Source: Pycnopodia helianthoides
Taxonomy: Eukaryota > Echinodermata > Asteroidea > Forcipulatida > Asteriidae
Length of the DNA: 64,000 nt
Direction of reading: 5' to 3'
Assembly (NCBI GenBank): GCA_032158295.1
Contig: CM063252.1
Span: 11,706,744-11,770,743 of the forward strand
Of the stretch, positions 36,901-39,660 are shown piece by piece (the first letter of the stretch is position 1; every line of letters begins with the position of its first letter). Made by a program: the position numbers and the translations under genes. The notes under the pieces were generated by a model that had not been told where the DNA came from, made no database searches, and worked only from the letters and a program-made list of their open reading frames with translations.

Positions 36901-38674
36901 AATTGGGCCCAGATTAGAAAGAGCTTGTTGAAAACTGCTCTTTCCCTAACTGGTGAGTACCAACCGGAGTTTGTCATAGGCAAACTAGGATTTGCTTTAG
37001 TGATGGGTGATTCATGTAGTGGATGATACCCATGCCTACATCCTTACGAACTGTGAAGGGGGTAACGCTGTTACAGCCCCAGGAGTAGGTGGCAACGTGC
37101 CCCTGGTAACAGTTGATTTGGGCCAACAGCCCAAATCAGTGTACAATGTAGCCCTCACCTTAAAACGGCCCTCCGGCCTTTTTGAGTTAGGCGATATCTC
37201 ATAAAAAAAATTATGAAAAAAATGCTGGGTAAAATTGTAAGACAATTTAAGGGACATGCATTTTATTAACCAGTGTTTTTCATGCGTTTTTAAATTTCCA
37301 TCTCAGGACACACATGAGATGATATAAATACATGATATCATGTTTTTGTATTACTTTTGTTCCAGGCTGTATTTGAGCCGCATAATATCCGACCAGCGTA
37401 CTGGAACTTCCTGCTCAACCTGACTGGATCCTAGTAAGTAGCACTGAATCTCTATAGAGTACTCTCTTTGACCTTGCTTATGAATCAGACTTTTGTTCTG
37501 CTTCTTCTCACCCATCCACGCTAGCTTTTAATAATAATAATAACAATAACTAGTTCTTGTATAGACCCATTGCACAACCCGCAGCGCACATACACGCGCG
37601 TCTCCTGTCCGCCATTTTAGGTGTCTTAACGGGCACAACAGAAATGGACTCCAAGAAAAAGGCAGAAATGTTAGACATGCATTGTTCGGAGGTGCGTTAA
37701 CAAATATACCATCCTTTAGTGCATGTTTTGACACCTAAAATGGCGGACAGGAGACGCAGGTGCAAGTGCGCTAGCGCATTTTACAATATCAATGTTCCGC
37801 TTTGCATTAGTGCCCTGATCATTTGGGCCAATAGCAATCCTGTAGTCTTTCTGCGGAGTAAACAGCCTCGAGCTGCTGTGGTGCTCTGAAGGCTTTTTCA
37901 AACACAATATCAACCTGTACCCTCGCAGGTACCCATTTATACCCTGGGTGAAGAAAAGCAATTATAGGGCTCAAGGACACAAGTGTCATGATTGGGATTC
38001 GAACCCACACCCTGATGACTCAACCACCAGAAATTGAATCCGATGCTCTAAACCGCTCGGCCATTACACCCTACAGCTTTGCTGAGAGCCATTCCAACAG
38101 CTTTAATCCATTTACTGCAACTCTTTAGAACTCCTTGCCTGGTACATGTTTCCCTCTAACCTACAATCTAGACTGTTTTGGCTGTTAAGATGTTTACTTT
38201 AAGCAAAACTTTCATTGCTAACAGCAATTTTTTTAAATCAAATTGGACCATCAGTTTAAACATTTAAACAGGGCCTGATTTCATAAAGCTGCTTAAGCAG
38301 CAATTATTGCTCAACCGGTTTTCTGCTTAGCAAAACTAAGCAGGATACCAGCCACAAATGGTACATGTGGAGTGGTATTTGGTTGGTAACCTTAGTTTGG
38401 TCAGCATAATTTTATTGTGCTTAGCTATTTTTTTTTTTTTAAGAGAAGTAGCTGTATGAAATTGGGCCCTGGCTTTGACTCAGTATTTTTGTGGTTTTGT
38501 ATTTACTACAGTTATGGCAAAATGAATCGCATGCTGATTGCGCACCTCGATACGAACCCAACCAAGCTGTACCCCAACTGGCCGATCTACGCAGACCCCT
38601 CACGACTCAACCTAATAGACAAGGACGGGCTGTGCGCGAGGTCATTGCAACCTCAATTTCAAGGAAAGTGTTGA
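889..38674 (+). CDS. TMEM135: TMEM135 (transmembrane protein 135), 3' 13 coding exons, 5' end outside window
   Basis: Thirteen exons, each bounded by AG and GT, join in one frame into 381 residues plus stop: 889-978, 2284-2317, 5916-5981, 6731-6777, 25575-25616, 27486-27647, 29629-29695, 30203-30370, 30955-31018, 34543-34619, 35721-35819, 37366-37433, 38512-38674. The product follows vertebrate TMEM135 from its ILGKFY region to near the C-terminus; landmarks are VPAFVASGVAISM, ALYMATL then ATELV, NKFAVGYAIQ, CLLRWLRD, STTISLYFASK, ILYAISTATV and RPAYWNFLL. Vertebrate TMEM135 has about 458 residues, so roughly 90 N-terminal residues lie upstream. The family is a multi-pass protein of peroxisomes and mitochondria, linked to mitochondrial dynamics and lipid handling, and related to Tim17-type membrane proteins. 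Hydrophobic stretches recur in the exons at 889, 6731, 30203, 30955/34543 and 35721. The C-terminal exon is diverged. The intron at 6778-25574 hosts an antisense lectin gene. Confidence 0.95.
1000..1140. repeat. dispersed repeat, copy at 1000-1140
   Basis: This begins near CTGGGACAGTTCATC and continues through GTGTTTAAAC and GGAAATTGAGTCAA to GAGGGCG. A second copy with the same order of blocks lies at 51603-51745 in XPO4 intron 3. Confidence 0.7.
1160..1290 (-). repeat. single unit of the ~110-bp repeat seen at 6196-6605
   Basis: The blocks CTGACCATTCAAT, ATGCCAGCCTG and GAATGCATGT are the reverse complement of the unit tandemly repeated at 6196-6605. Another diverged minus-strand unit lies at about 58835-58990. 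Confidence 0.55.
1717..2099 (+). repeat. tRNA-derived SINE (family S1), 5'-truncated
   Basis: It starts inside the tRNA-like head at GTGTGGGTTCGAGTCC (B box) and continues through TGTCCTTAAGCAAGACACTT and GGGACGTAAAGCC. It ends AGCGCTATATAAG followed by an ATT run. Related copies are at 3463, 11020 and 50718 (plus) and 36268, 46585, 52262 and 57090 (minus). Confidence 0.8.
2180..2215. repeat. CCCCTC-type low-complexity tract
   Basis: An uninterrupted pyrimidine C-rich tract of CCCCTC units. A purine-rich counterpart of similar composition lies at 17780-17830. Confidence 0.8.
2284..2317 (+). CDS. TMEM135: TMEM135 exon b (34-bp microexon)
   Basis: This exon has only 34 bases between TTGTAG and GTGAGT. 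Its first G completes Arg from the previous exon, then RPTLALYMATL, matching the vertebrate RGLLTIYMANL stretch. Both junction phases fit. Confidence 0.92.
2929..2982. repeat. short inverted repeat (hairpin)
   Basis: The arms GCGCCCTCTACAGTT and AACTGTAGAGGGCGC are perfect reverse complements around a 22-base spacer. It lies in a TMEM135 intron and is probably a foldback element remnant. Confidence 0.7.
3463..3715 (+). repeat. SINE family S1, internally deleted copy
   Basis: The head is CTCGAGCTCTGGTGTTTCTG and GGGTTTGAGTCCCGGTC, then GAGCAAGACACTTGACCATT. The middle section is shortened and the ATT tail is absent. Confidence 0.75.
3720..5915. other. TMEM135 intron, no gene seen
   Basis: AT-rich intron sequence before the exon at 5916. 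I see no recognisable coding exon or high-copy repeat in it. The small open frames here (up to about 118 codons) lack coding character. Confidence 0.4.
5916..5981 (+). CDS. TMEM135: TMEM135 exon c
   Basis: A 66-bp phase-0 exon between TTTACCCAG and GTATGT. It encodes ATELVSNILISRGLVRP then IKYGE, aligned with vertebrate ATETLFRMGVARG...RNGE. A longer open frame reads through both splice sites, but only this part is conserved. Confidence 0.93.
6196..6605 (+). repeat. tandem array of a ~110-bp unit, about 4 copies
   Basis: Each unit contains TTCAAAACCAC or a close variant, GAATGGTCAGA, TAGGAGGGTT, a TGTGCACTGTGTAGATG-like block, CACCACATG and GCAGGCTGGCATAG. Copies differ by scattered substitutions. 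Single diverged units occur on the minus strand at 1160-1290 and 58835-58990. Confidence 0.75.
6731..6777 (+). CDS. TMEM135: TMEM135 exon d
   Basis: A 47-bp exon between TTGTCTCCAG and GTAAGA. It encodes VMLFSLSSAVGLYLF plus two bases of Arg, matching the membrane segment VLLFCITAAMYMFFFR. It precedes the 18.8 kb intron. Confidence 0.92.
7299..7653 (+). mobile_element. MITE family A, copy 1
   Basis: It is bounded by TTAAAGGAACATTACAGAAT and ATTCTGTAATGTTCCTTTAA, an inverted terminal repeat of at least 20 bp beginning in TTAA. The internal blocks CAGTTGCTGGCAGTGTAAGC, CGGCCATCTGGGTCA and ATGGCATTTCAGACA are shared by all five copies. Confidence 0.9.
7770..8165 (+). mobile_element. LINE (non-LTR retrotransposon) 3' tail, decayed
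   Basis: The translation contains FERLHFKLALFVYKFLNKT, APRYLSNLL, an in-frame stop, PPRFLRFTFD, LNVPRANNVLGQKAFSVAGP, MIRNNLPPVIRES and FRKALKTRL. This is the typical C-terminal tail after the reverse transcriptase of non-LTR elements. The 3' end AGCGCCTTATAAATTT is also LINE/SINE-like. The reverse transcriptase core is absent, so this is a 5'-truncated dead copy. Confidence 0.75.
8170..8722. other. TMEM135 intron, nothing recognised
   Basis: No exon or repeat that I can identify. The open frames here are short and unlike known families. Confidence 0.4.
8723..8775 (+). repeat. pentanucleotide microsatellite (GAGCA/GAGCG)
   Basis: About ten units alternating GAGCA and GAGCG, ending in GGGAGGGG. 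Confidence 0.9.
8780..9574. other. TMEM135 intron, nothing recognised
   Basis: A short G-rich run at 8953-8975 and otherwise unique-looking AT-rich sequence. No supportable gene. Confidence 0.4.
9575..9945. mobile_element. MITE family B, degenerate copy
   Basis: The blocks AACTTGGTAAGGAGCACTGA, AGTAATGTAGTTTT, CACAGGTTTGTTGTT and TTGACAATTATCAAAAGT follow the order seen in the intact copies at 24013, 35264 and 57538. Confidence 0.7.
9946..11019. other. TMEM135 intron, nothing recognised
   Basis: A possible short LINE-like remnant with an ATT run near 10000-10080. Otherwise no gene or repeat that I can name. Confidence 0.35.
11020..11438 (+). repeat. SINE family S1, near full length, diverged
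   Basis: It carries a tRNA-like head with TATGGGTTCGAGTCCTGG and the family body: AAGCAAGACAATTAACCATT, CACCTTGTAAACCATCACAT and AGCTCCACAT. The tail is GTTGTTGTT. Confidence 0.8.
11439..12098. other. TMEM135 intron, nothing recognised except a C/A homopolymer tract
   Basis: A poly-C then poly-A tract at about 11880-11900 and no gene signal. Confidence 0.4.
12099..12224. mobile_element. foldback element family F (GGGCCCAATTTCAT), copy 1
   Basis: The arms GGGCCCAATTTCATGGCTCT and AGAGCAATGAAATTGGGCCC are near-perfect inverted repeats about 85 bp apart. Six or more further copies occur downstream. Confidence 0.85.
12225..13553. other. TMEM135 intron / 3' flank of the lectin gene
   Basis: Mostly A/T-rich. 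On the minus strand, AATAAA at 13130-13125 could be the poly(A) signal of the lectin, giving a 3' UTR of about 440 bases. A second AATAAA lies at 12899-12894. No further gene seen. Confidence 0.4.
13554..13795 (-). CDS. C-type lectin exon 2 (C-terminal half of CTLD)
   Basis: The acceptor on the minus strand is CCCCAACCAG. The exon completes Gly109, reads EKGIWLGYHKSALTPGNHW and VWTDKLKTAYENWDVSDP, and ends CGMKQHFVCKMHAM before TGA at 13556-13554. Confidence 0.88.
13554..14593 (-). CDS. secreted C-type lectin-like protein, complete, two exons
   Basis: Exon 1 is 14593-14269 and exon 2 is 13795-13554; the 473-bp intron has a GTAGTG donor and CAACCAG acceptor. The joined frame encodes 188 residues. 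An N-terminal signal sequence (hydrophobic core AALLLLPWMLAA, residues 16-27) is followed by one CTLD from about residue 38 to 184. Cys38-Cys53 is the extra pair of long-form CTLDs; Cys70-Cys183 and Cys157-Cys175 fit the two invariant disulfides; Cys76 is unpaired. WLG at 114-116 stands in for the WIG motif, and WVW at 128-130 and NW at 140-141 are typical. No EPN or QPD triplet follows NW, and WND is replaced by WRQSD, so canonical calcium-dependent sugar binding is doubtful. Met11 (14563) has a better start context, with A at -3 and G at +4, and gives a more classical signal peptide; it may be the true start. The gene is antisense inside a TMEM135 intron. Confidence 0.88.
14269..14593 (-). 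CDS. C-type lectin exon 1 (signal peptide and N-terminal half of CTLD)
   Basis: It encodes residues 1-108 and the first base of Gly109, ending KEMQGSFE before GTAGTG. The open frame beyond the donor turns into a hydrophobic, low-complexity sequence, confirming the exon end. Confidence 0.88.
14594..15369. other. upstream flank of the lectin gene, in TMEM135 intron
   Basis: No clear 5' exon, TATA box or repeat that I can support. The lectin promoter presumably lies here. Confidence 0.35.
15370..15682 (+). repeat. tRNA-derived SINE (family S2)
   Basis: The head is CATGTCGTGGCCGAGTGGGC with B box GGGTTCGAGTCTCGG, then ACCCAGGAGTAAATGGGTAC and GAGGCGCTTTGAGGGGCC. The relatives at 37529-38075 and 40349-40966 are on the minus strand. 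Confidence 0.8.
16265..16635. mobile_element. foldback element
   Basis: The left arm (16276-16366) contains GATTGGGAAACTGGGA, CAGATAAGAACTTGTC and GGCTATTTATCTA. The right arm (16545-16630) has their reverse complements in reverse order: TAGATAAACAGCAGGACAAG, TTCTTATCTG and CCCAGTTTCCCA. Confidence 0.75.
16785..16910 (+). repeat. dispersed repeat, also at 37015-37200
   Basis: Both copies read GGATGATACCCATGCCTACA, AACTGTGAAGGGGGTAAC or a close variant, CAGCCC, AGGAGTAG and TTGATTTGGGCC. The second copy extends further, to AACGGCCCTCCGGCC. Confidence 0.8.
16960..17105 (+). repeat. dispersed repeat of 3 copies (16960, 56185, 59440)
   Basis: The shared order is AATCTATAA, a GGTGTTACCAAACGATGGAA-like block, ATGCCATCG, TTTCAGAC and GCAATGACTCTC. 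The other copies are at about 56185-56315 and 59440-59570. Confidence 0.7.
17157..17336 (+). repeat. two tandem ~100-bp copies
   Basis: Both copies contain AAAGACTGTAAACTTTTTGT, GTACGTGTTTTTCC and TGAAGCTTTTCTTCTGACTT, at about 17157-17250 and 17259-17336. Confidence 0.8.
17778..17830. repeat. GGGGGA low-complexity tract
   Basis: G-rich hexamer-like repeat with several runs of five G, potentially able to form a G-quadruplex. Confidence 0.85.
17831..20734. other. TMEM135 intron; mostly unrecognised
   Basis: Holds a badly decayed copy of MITE family C at about 18575-18712, a family B fragment at 19336-19425 (CACAGGTTTGTTGTT) and a short conserved block at 19597-19720 shared with 30818-30920 and 54459-54570 (CCACTTTCATGAGGACTC). 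A CA run lies at 20401-20420. No gene seen. Confidence 0.5.
20735..20899. mobile_element. MITE family C, copy 1
   Basis: The blocks ACGGAGGTCATGGCCTCTGT, GTTTCCCATAGACTT and AGTGCCCTTTGAAAA, then AAGATGAAATTCCAG, repeat almost identically at 22020, 29755 and 47749 (same sense) and 53046 and 56878 (opposite). Confidence 0.85.
20975..21110 (+). mobile_element. small TIR element carrying a tRNA-like unit, copy 1
   Basis: Left end TTGAACAAAGA (from 20968) and right end TCTTTGTTCAACC (about 21089-21101) are inverted repeats. Between them lie AATAGGGAGACC and a 73-nt tRNA-like sequence. The same arrangement recurs at 22405-22540. Confidence 0.7.
21012..21084 (+). tRNA. tRNA-Asn(GTT)-like sequence, probably a mobile pseudo-tRNA
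   Basis: A 73-nt cloverleaf-like unit. The acceptor GGCTAGA pairs with TCTAGTC; the A box is TAGCTCAGTTGG, the B box GGTTCAAATCC, and the anticodon-arm region CCGGTACGTTAATCCGG. The loop reads ACGTTAA, which puts C where U33 is expected and leaves the 31-39 pair unmatched. Presence of three copies in inverted-repeat elements argues for a tRNA-derived repeat. Confidence 0.5.
21655..21860 (+). repeat. two tandem copies of a ~75-bp block
   Basis: GGCAAGT...ACACAGTTTACCAGCCCGG and TGGGCTACTTTATTAAAAGC followed by TTAAGCGCAAGGC recur at about 21782-21857. A related inverted stretch lies at about 38970-39320. Confidence 0.7.
22020..22178. mobile_element. MITE family C, copy 2
   Basis: Bounded by GGCCTGGAATTACACGGAGG and GATGAAATTCCAGGCCTG. 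The terminal CAGGCCTGGAATT / AATTCCAGGCCTG forms an inverted repeat. Confidence 0.88.
22405..22540 (+). mobile_element. small TIR element carrying a tRNA-like unit, copy 2
   Basis: TGAACAAAGATATATTTACA, then AAATAGGGAGACCGCC, the tRNA-like unit, and TTCTTTGTTCAACCC at the right end. Confidence 0.7.
22447..22519 (+). tRNA. tRNA-Asn(GTT)-like sequence, copy 2, probably a pseudo-tRNA
   Basis: The same 73-nt architecture as copy 1, with A box TAGCTCAGTTGG and B box GGTTCAAGTCC. The anticodon region is CCGGCACGTTAATCCGG, again with C at position 33. The acceptor stem has an A-C mismatch. Confidence 0.5.
23083..23193. repeat. long imperfect palindrome (family P), copy 1
   Basis: CAATTGTTGCCTGCTGTGAC and GTCACCGCAGGCAACAATTG are outer arms; GGTTTTGTACACC and GGTGTACAAAACACC are inner arms. 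It abuts GAGGTATAACAAAA on its left. It is closely related to 27935-28071. Confidence 0.85.
23577..23591. repeat. poly-G run
   Basis: About 15 consecutive G; similar runs occur at 22190, 40613, 40646 and 51370. Confidence 0.85.
24013..24392. mobile_element. MITE family B, intact copy
   Basis: The ends TTAAAGGCACTGGACACA and GTGTCCAGTGTCTTTAA are inverted repeats. An inner GAGACCTCACTCGTGAGGTC palindrome is present. Copies also lie at 35264-35619 and 57538-57933. Confidence 0.88.
24550..24617 (-). pseudogene. truncated tRNA-like element, copy 3
   Basis: The minus strand carries GAGCGCCGGCATGTTAATCC and GGTTCAAATCCCGCTCTAGT, then TTGACT-type flank and TTCAACCCC. The 5' acceptor strand and A box are missing, so it cannot be a working tRNA gene. 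Confidence 0.7.
24618..25574. other. TMEM135 intron, nothing recognised
   Basis: AT-rich sequence up to the acceptor of the exon at 25575, with no repeat family I can identify. Confidence 0.4.
25575..25616 (+). CDS. TMEM135: TMEM135 exon e
   Basis: A 42-bp exon between TCTACAG and GTAAGT, encoding RGNCLKKDSLSAL plus two bases of Lys. It aligns with vertebrate RCKDGLKGFTFSALR. A 77-bp tandem duplication begins about 20 bp past the donor. Confidence 0.9.
25636..25789 (+). repeat. 77-bp tandem duplication
   Basis: CCTTGGTGAAAGCAGAGCGA starts at 25636 and again at 25713. The two units differ at about one site (ACGAGCG versus ACAAGCG). Confidence 0.95.
25800..27008. repeat. 27-bp minisatellite, about 44 units
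   Basis: The unit CTTGTGACTTG(CC/AC)TTGT(G/C)ACCAAAT(GA/AT) is 27 bp. The first ~1.1 kb is regular; the last ~120 bp decays. Because 27 is divisible by 3, frames stay open on both strands and create spurious open frames of 407, 393 and 242 codons. It lies in the TMEM135 intron between exons e and f. Confidence 0.97.
27031..27428 (-). mobile_element. MITE family A, copy 2
   Basis: Same TTAAAGGAACATTACAGAAT ends, in opposite orientation to copy 1: the CAGTTGCTGGCAGTG block is reverse complemented near the right end. It ends 57 bp before exon f. Confidence 0.9.
27486..27647 (+). CDS. TMEM135: TMEM135 exon f
   Basis: A 162-bp exon between TTTCTTAG and GTATGA. It starts KMVVGADEMFDESGG and ends QAKFRKLLMR. 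It corresponds to the variable hydrophilic loop after FIVGKEE in vertebrates. Similarity is weak in the middle, but frame and both junction phases are exact. Confidence 0.88.
27935..28071. repeat. long imperfect palindrome (family P), copy 2
   Basis: The arms TTGCACGCTGTGACGGGGGT and ACCCCCGTCACAGCGTGCAA are perfect, followed inward by CCATGG, GTGTACAAA-type and GGGTGCCATTTTCCCC matches. Total span about 135 bp. Confidence 0.92.
28074..28425. mobile_element. TIR element beginning TTTTGCTATACCTTGGTAAC
   Basis: The right end reads TTGTTACCGAGGTATAACAA, the inverted repeat of the left end. It directly abuts palindrome 27935-28071. Confidence 0.7.
28717..28950. mobile_element. MITE-like element with CTATCTAT and GTAAAGATGGC termini
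   Basis: The left part TAGATAGG...GGCCATCTTTAC and the right part GTAAAGATGGCG...CTATCTATA are inverted. A 107-codon minus open frame across it is probably not a gene. Confidence 0.55.
29171..29560 (+). mobile_element. MITE family A, copy 3
   Basis: Same orientation as copy 1, with TTAAAGGAACATTACAGAAT and ATTCTGTAATGTTCCTTTAA ends. It ends 68 bp before TMEM135 exon g. Confidence 0.92.
29629..29695 (+). CDS. TMEM135: TMEM135 exon g
   Basis: A 67-bp exon between GGCTGTAG and GTAGGT. It reads LHNLPKHDQCFHDSSC then LSYVLK, matching the Cys/His-rich vertebrate stretch KHGPRHRCCKHYEDNC then ISYCIK. Confidence 0.92.
29755..29912. mobile_element. MITE family C, copy 3
   Basis: GGCCTAGAATTACGGGGATG to CAGATGAAATTCTAGGCCTG. 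It begins 59 bp past the donor of exon g. Confidence 0.85.
30203..30370 (+). CDS. TMEM135: TMEM135 exon h
   Basis: A 168-bp phase-0 exon between ATTTCCAG and GTAAGT, encoding 56 residues. It starts ATVNKFAVGYAIQAVL and ends with the hydrophobic run FDLGLFLGLFVGLFR. This is one of the best conserved parts of the family (vertebrate FSVGYLIQ and FQLGAFLGSFV). Confidence 0.95.
30630..30920. repeat. dispersed repeat shared with 54090-54570
   Basis: The blocks TGTACAGACCATACATTTTA, CACTTTCATGAGAACTCTAT and TTGACCTTGGCGCCCCTCT recur, partly inverted, in XPO4 intron 4 (54240-54570) and in part at 19597-19720. Confidence 0.6.
30955..31018 (+). CDS. TMEM135: TMEM135 exon i
   Basis: A 64-bp exon between CTTGCAG and GTAAGA, encoding SVSCLLRWLRDKDSPLHALIA plus one base of Gly. 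It matches vertebrate [21 protein letters not shown]. Confidence 0.95.
31048..31430 (-). mobile_element. MITE family A, copy 4
   Basis: TTAAAGGAACATTACAGAAT at the left, ATTTCTGTAATGTTCCTTTAA-type right end with a small deletion. Reverse orientation, like copy 2. It begins 30 bp after exon i. Confidence 0.9.
31433..31950 (-). mobile_element. LINE 3' tail
   Basis: The minus-strand translation has FAHVTPLLRELHWLPIRQRI, VYEEFNGQAPSYIMELL, LGDRSFLCAAPRLWNKLPVD and SLEGFKVKTYL, the signature C-terminal tail of non-LTR retrotransposon polyproteins. The 3' end GCGCTCTATAAATGATTT with an ATT run is at 31433-31470. It is a 5'-truncated insertion: the reverse transcriptase core is absent. The frame is unbroken over about 118 codons, so it is fairly young. 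Confidence 0.85.
32024..32217 (+). repeat. tRNA-like SINE, second copy
   Basis: GGGTTGGCGTAGTGGTA (A box region), CAGTTTGAATCCCAC (B box region), then GGATTGGGTTTTTCGGTCCC and GGGGGTTTTCCTCCCGC. It is the reverse complement of 25-225. Confidence 0.75.
32218..32874. other. TMEM135 intron, nothing recognised
   Basis: Unique-looking sequence between the SINE and the tandem array. Confidence 0.35.
32875..33253 (+). repeat. three long (~115-125 bp) diverged units preceding the 62-bp array
   Basis: Each unit starts with CAGTCTTGTATTTGAGTC or similar, continues with TCGAGTC, CTCAGTGTCAAG and GAGTCA blocks, and ends with an ACAAACCCCTCACCTAAAACT-like linker. Their first halves match the 62-bp unit. 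Confidence 0.75.
33254..34370 (+). repeat. 62-63 bp tandem array, about 18 units
   Basis: The unit reads CACGTAAAAGTAGCAGTCTT, GTATTTGAGACCTCGAACCT, CAAGTCCTCAATTCTTGATT and CC. Alternating GTAGC/GCAGC and GAACCTCAAG/AAACCTTGAG variants suggest a dimeric higher-order period of about 125 bp. Short open frames inside are by-products. Confidence 0.95.
34543..34619 (+). CDS. TMEM135: TMEM135 exon j
   Basis: A 77-bp exon between TTTCCCAG and GTGTGT. It completes Gly and encodes GIAGTSSIFFRSTTISLYFA then SKIIQ. It matches [21 protein letters not shown] in vertebrates. Confidence 0.95.
34640..34795 (+). mobile_element. LINE/SINE 3' tail with ATT run
   Basis: TTTTGTACAGCGCTTTGATC, then GGCGCTTTATAAATACC and eight ATT units: a typical 3' terminus of the tRNA/LINE-tail families seen elsewhere in the window. 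Confidence 0.65.
34796..35263. other. TMEM135 intron, nothing recognised
   Basis: AT-rich sequence without identifiable elements. Confidence 0.35.
35264..35619. mobile_element. MITE family B, copy
   Basis: The ends TTAAAGACAGTGGATAC and GTGTACCCTGTCTTTAA are inverted; the internal TAATGTAGTTTTTGAGAAAG and CACAGGTTTTTAAATTTATG blocks are shared. It ends 101 bp before exon k. Confidence 0.88.
35721..35819 (+). CDS. TMEM135: TMEM135 exon k
   Basis: A 99-bp phase-0 exon between TTTTCAG and GTAAGA. It encodes SLLIKGQERGFVPVIPCAES then ILYAISTATVLNA, matching vertebrate FKGIEAGKVPYFPHADTI then IYSISTA. Confidence 0.95.
35905..36165 (+). mobile_element. LINE 3' tail with ATT run
   Basis: The translation includes LNSFKTKLKTHLFLQ, the end of a non-LTR polyprotein, followed by CAAAGCGCATAGAGACTTCC and an ATT repeat. 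Confidence 0.7.
36266..36460 (-). repeat. SINE family S1, 3' half, minus
   Basis: It begins with an AAT run (the reverse of the ATT tail), then TATATAGCGCC, AAAGCGCTCAG, GTGGAGCTACGTTTT and AAGGTGCGGTGGCGCAATAT. Confidence 0.7.
36660..36912. mobile_element. foldback element family F, copy 2
   Basis: TGGGCCCAATTTCATGGCTC and GAGCCATGAAATTGGGCCCA are 20-bp perfect arms. Inside, GCTTACG/CGCTTAC and GAATTCGGCG motifs recur as shorter repeats. Confidence 0.9.
37015..37200 (+). repeat. dispersed repeat, second copy of 16785-16910
   Basis: Shares GGATGATACCCATGCCTACA, GTGAAGGGGGTAAC and TTGATTTGGGCCAACAGCCC with the first copy. Confidence 0.8.
37366..37433 (+). CDS. TMEM135: TMEM135 exon l
   Basis: A 68-bp exon between TTGTTCCAG and GTAAGT, encoding AVFEPHNIRPAYWNFLLNLT then GS and two bases of Tyr. 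It matches the conserved LRPSYWKFLLRLT motif. Confidence 0.95.
37529..38075 (-). repeat. SINE family S2, minus, itself interrupted
   Basis: It starts with AAT units and AGTTCTTGTATAG. After an inserted palindromic element (37563-37778) it resumes at CGCATTTTACAATATCAATG and GGGCCAATAGCAATCCTGTA. It ends with GATTCGAACCCACACCCTGA and CGCTCGGCCATTACACCC, the tRNA-like head. It compares directly with 40349-40966. Confidence 0.8.
37563..37778. mobile_element. TIR element inside the SINE
   Basis: The arms GCGTCTCCTGTCCGCCATTT and AAATGGCGGACAGGAGACGC are perfect inverted repeats, extending to TAGGTGTC/GACACCTA. It interrupts the SINE between AGTTCTTGTATAG and CGCATTTTACA. Confidence 0.85.
38270..38470. 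mobile_element. foldback element family F, copy 3
   Basis: AGGGCCTGATTTCATAAAGC at the left and GCTGTATGAAATTGGGCCCT at the right. Inside are CTTAGCAAAACTAAGC and related repeats and a poly-T run. It ends 41 bp before the acceptor-defined start of the last TMEM135 exon. Confidence 0.85.
38512..38674 (+). CDS. TMEM135: TMEM135 terminal coding exon
   Basis: The acceptor is TACTACAG. The exon completes Tyr, then reads YGKMNRMLIAHLDTNPTKLY, NWPIYADPSRLNL and a C-terminal FQGKC before TGA at 38672-38674. Vertebrates have FAVMNRKVLDVFGT here, so only the start is conserved. The C-terminal 35 or so residues look lineage-specific. Confidence 0.88.
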
Positions 38675-38799
38675 TGGTAACTTTGGGGCCTGCAGTGACA
38701 TCGTCCAGACCGAGGAGTGTCTTAATGTTTGGATGTCTTAAGCTGCCTCGTGAGGCTCATCATGCTTAAAGCTTCCAGGGTTTTGGGGTCCTTTTTTTA

Positions 38800-38962
38800 T
38801 CTCCACCTTGCCAACGCTCAAATCCTACTCATGTACATGGTGTTACCTCAAATCTTACTAGATGGTATCTCCACCATGCAAAGTGTCAAATCCAACTCTT
38901 ATACATGGTGTTACCTCAGACCTTACTAGATTGTATCTCCACCATGCAAAGTTTCAAATCTT
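38800..38962 (+). repeat. ~73-bp tandem repeat, about 2.3 units, in TMEM135 3' UTR
   Basis: GTACATGGTGTTACCTCAAA / ATACATGGTGTTACCTCAGA and TATCTCCACCATGCAAAGT recur. Confidence 0.85.
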
Positions 38963-39491
38963 TCTGACTCGGGCCTTGCGCCAAGCTTTTTGTAAAGTAC
39001 CGCCGGGCCATAAACTGTGCATTTTACTTGACCCCAGGAAGTTTTAGTAGCCCAAATTTTTAACAGGAATTGCCATAAATGTAATGTTCTTATGTGTTAA
39101 TGTTAACGATCACAACCAGTTTAATGATCAAAATGAAGTTGCATTCACACATTCAATAACAATTAACATTTTATACATTAATTATTCACATCTGAAAAGG
39201 AAGAAATTAGCTTTTTAAACAAGTAGGCTGCACAGTTTTTAGTAGCCCACAGGGCAAGTTGAGAAGTGGCGTTTACTAGCCCACAGCATTTTTTACTAGA
39301 CAATGTACACCGGGCTAGTGTTAAGGGCGAGCCCTGTGAATGATTTTTATTTTAGATTTGTGGGAGGAAATATAACGGTGGAAAGAAGCCGGTGGTGTAA
39401 TAACTACCACATTTAGTTCCAAAGTTTCTATTAATTGTATTTCATTTAAGTGAGATACACGGAAATATGAGAATGAGAAAATTGGCAAAAG

Positions 39492-39660
39492 CTGGGCCCA
39501 GTTTCATAGAGCTGCTCATGCACCAAAAGTAGCTAAGCAAAATTAAAATTGTGCTTACCAGAATAAGGTTACCGGCCAAACTACCTGCTGATTTCTGCTT
39601 AGCAAAAAAATTGTTGAGCAATATTTTCTGCTTAAGCAGCTCTATGAAATTGGGCCCTAG
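39492..39660. mobile_element. foldback element family F, copy 4
   Basis: TGGGCCCAGTTTCATAGAGC and GCTCTATGAAATTGGGCCCT are near-perfect arms; the interior has AGCTAAGCAAAATT and CTGCTTAGCAAAA. Confidence 0.88.

Larger units (their letters stand above)
37470..38185 (+). mobile_element. LINE 3' tail split by a SINE insertion
   Basis: The left piece (about 37470-37528, TTCTCACCCATCCACGCTAG) and right piece (38076-38185, GAGAGCCATTCCAACAGC, GAACTCCTTGCCTGGTACAT, CAATCTAGACTG) match consecutive parts of the LINE tail at 42660-43075. The segment between is a minus-strand SINE. AGCTTT occurs on both sides as a possible target duplication. Confidence 0.65.
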
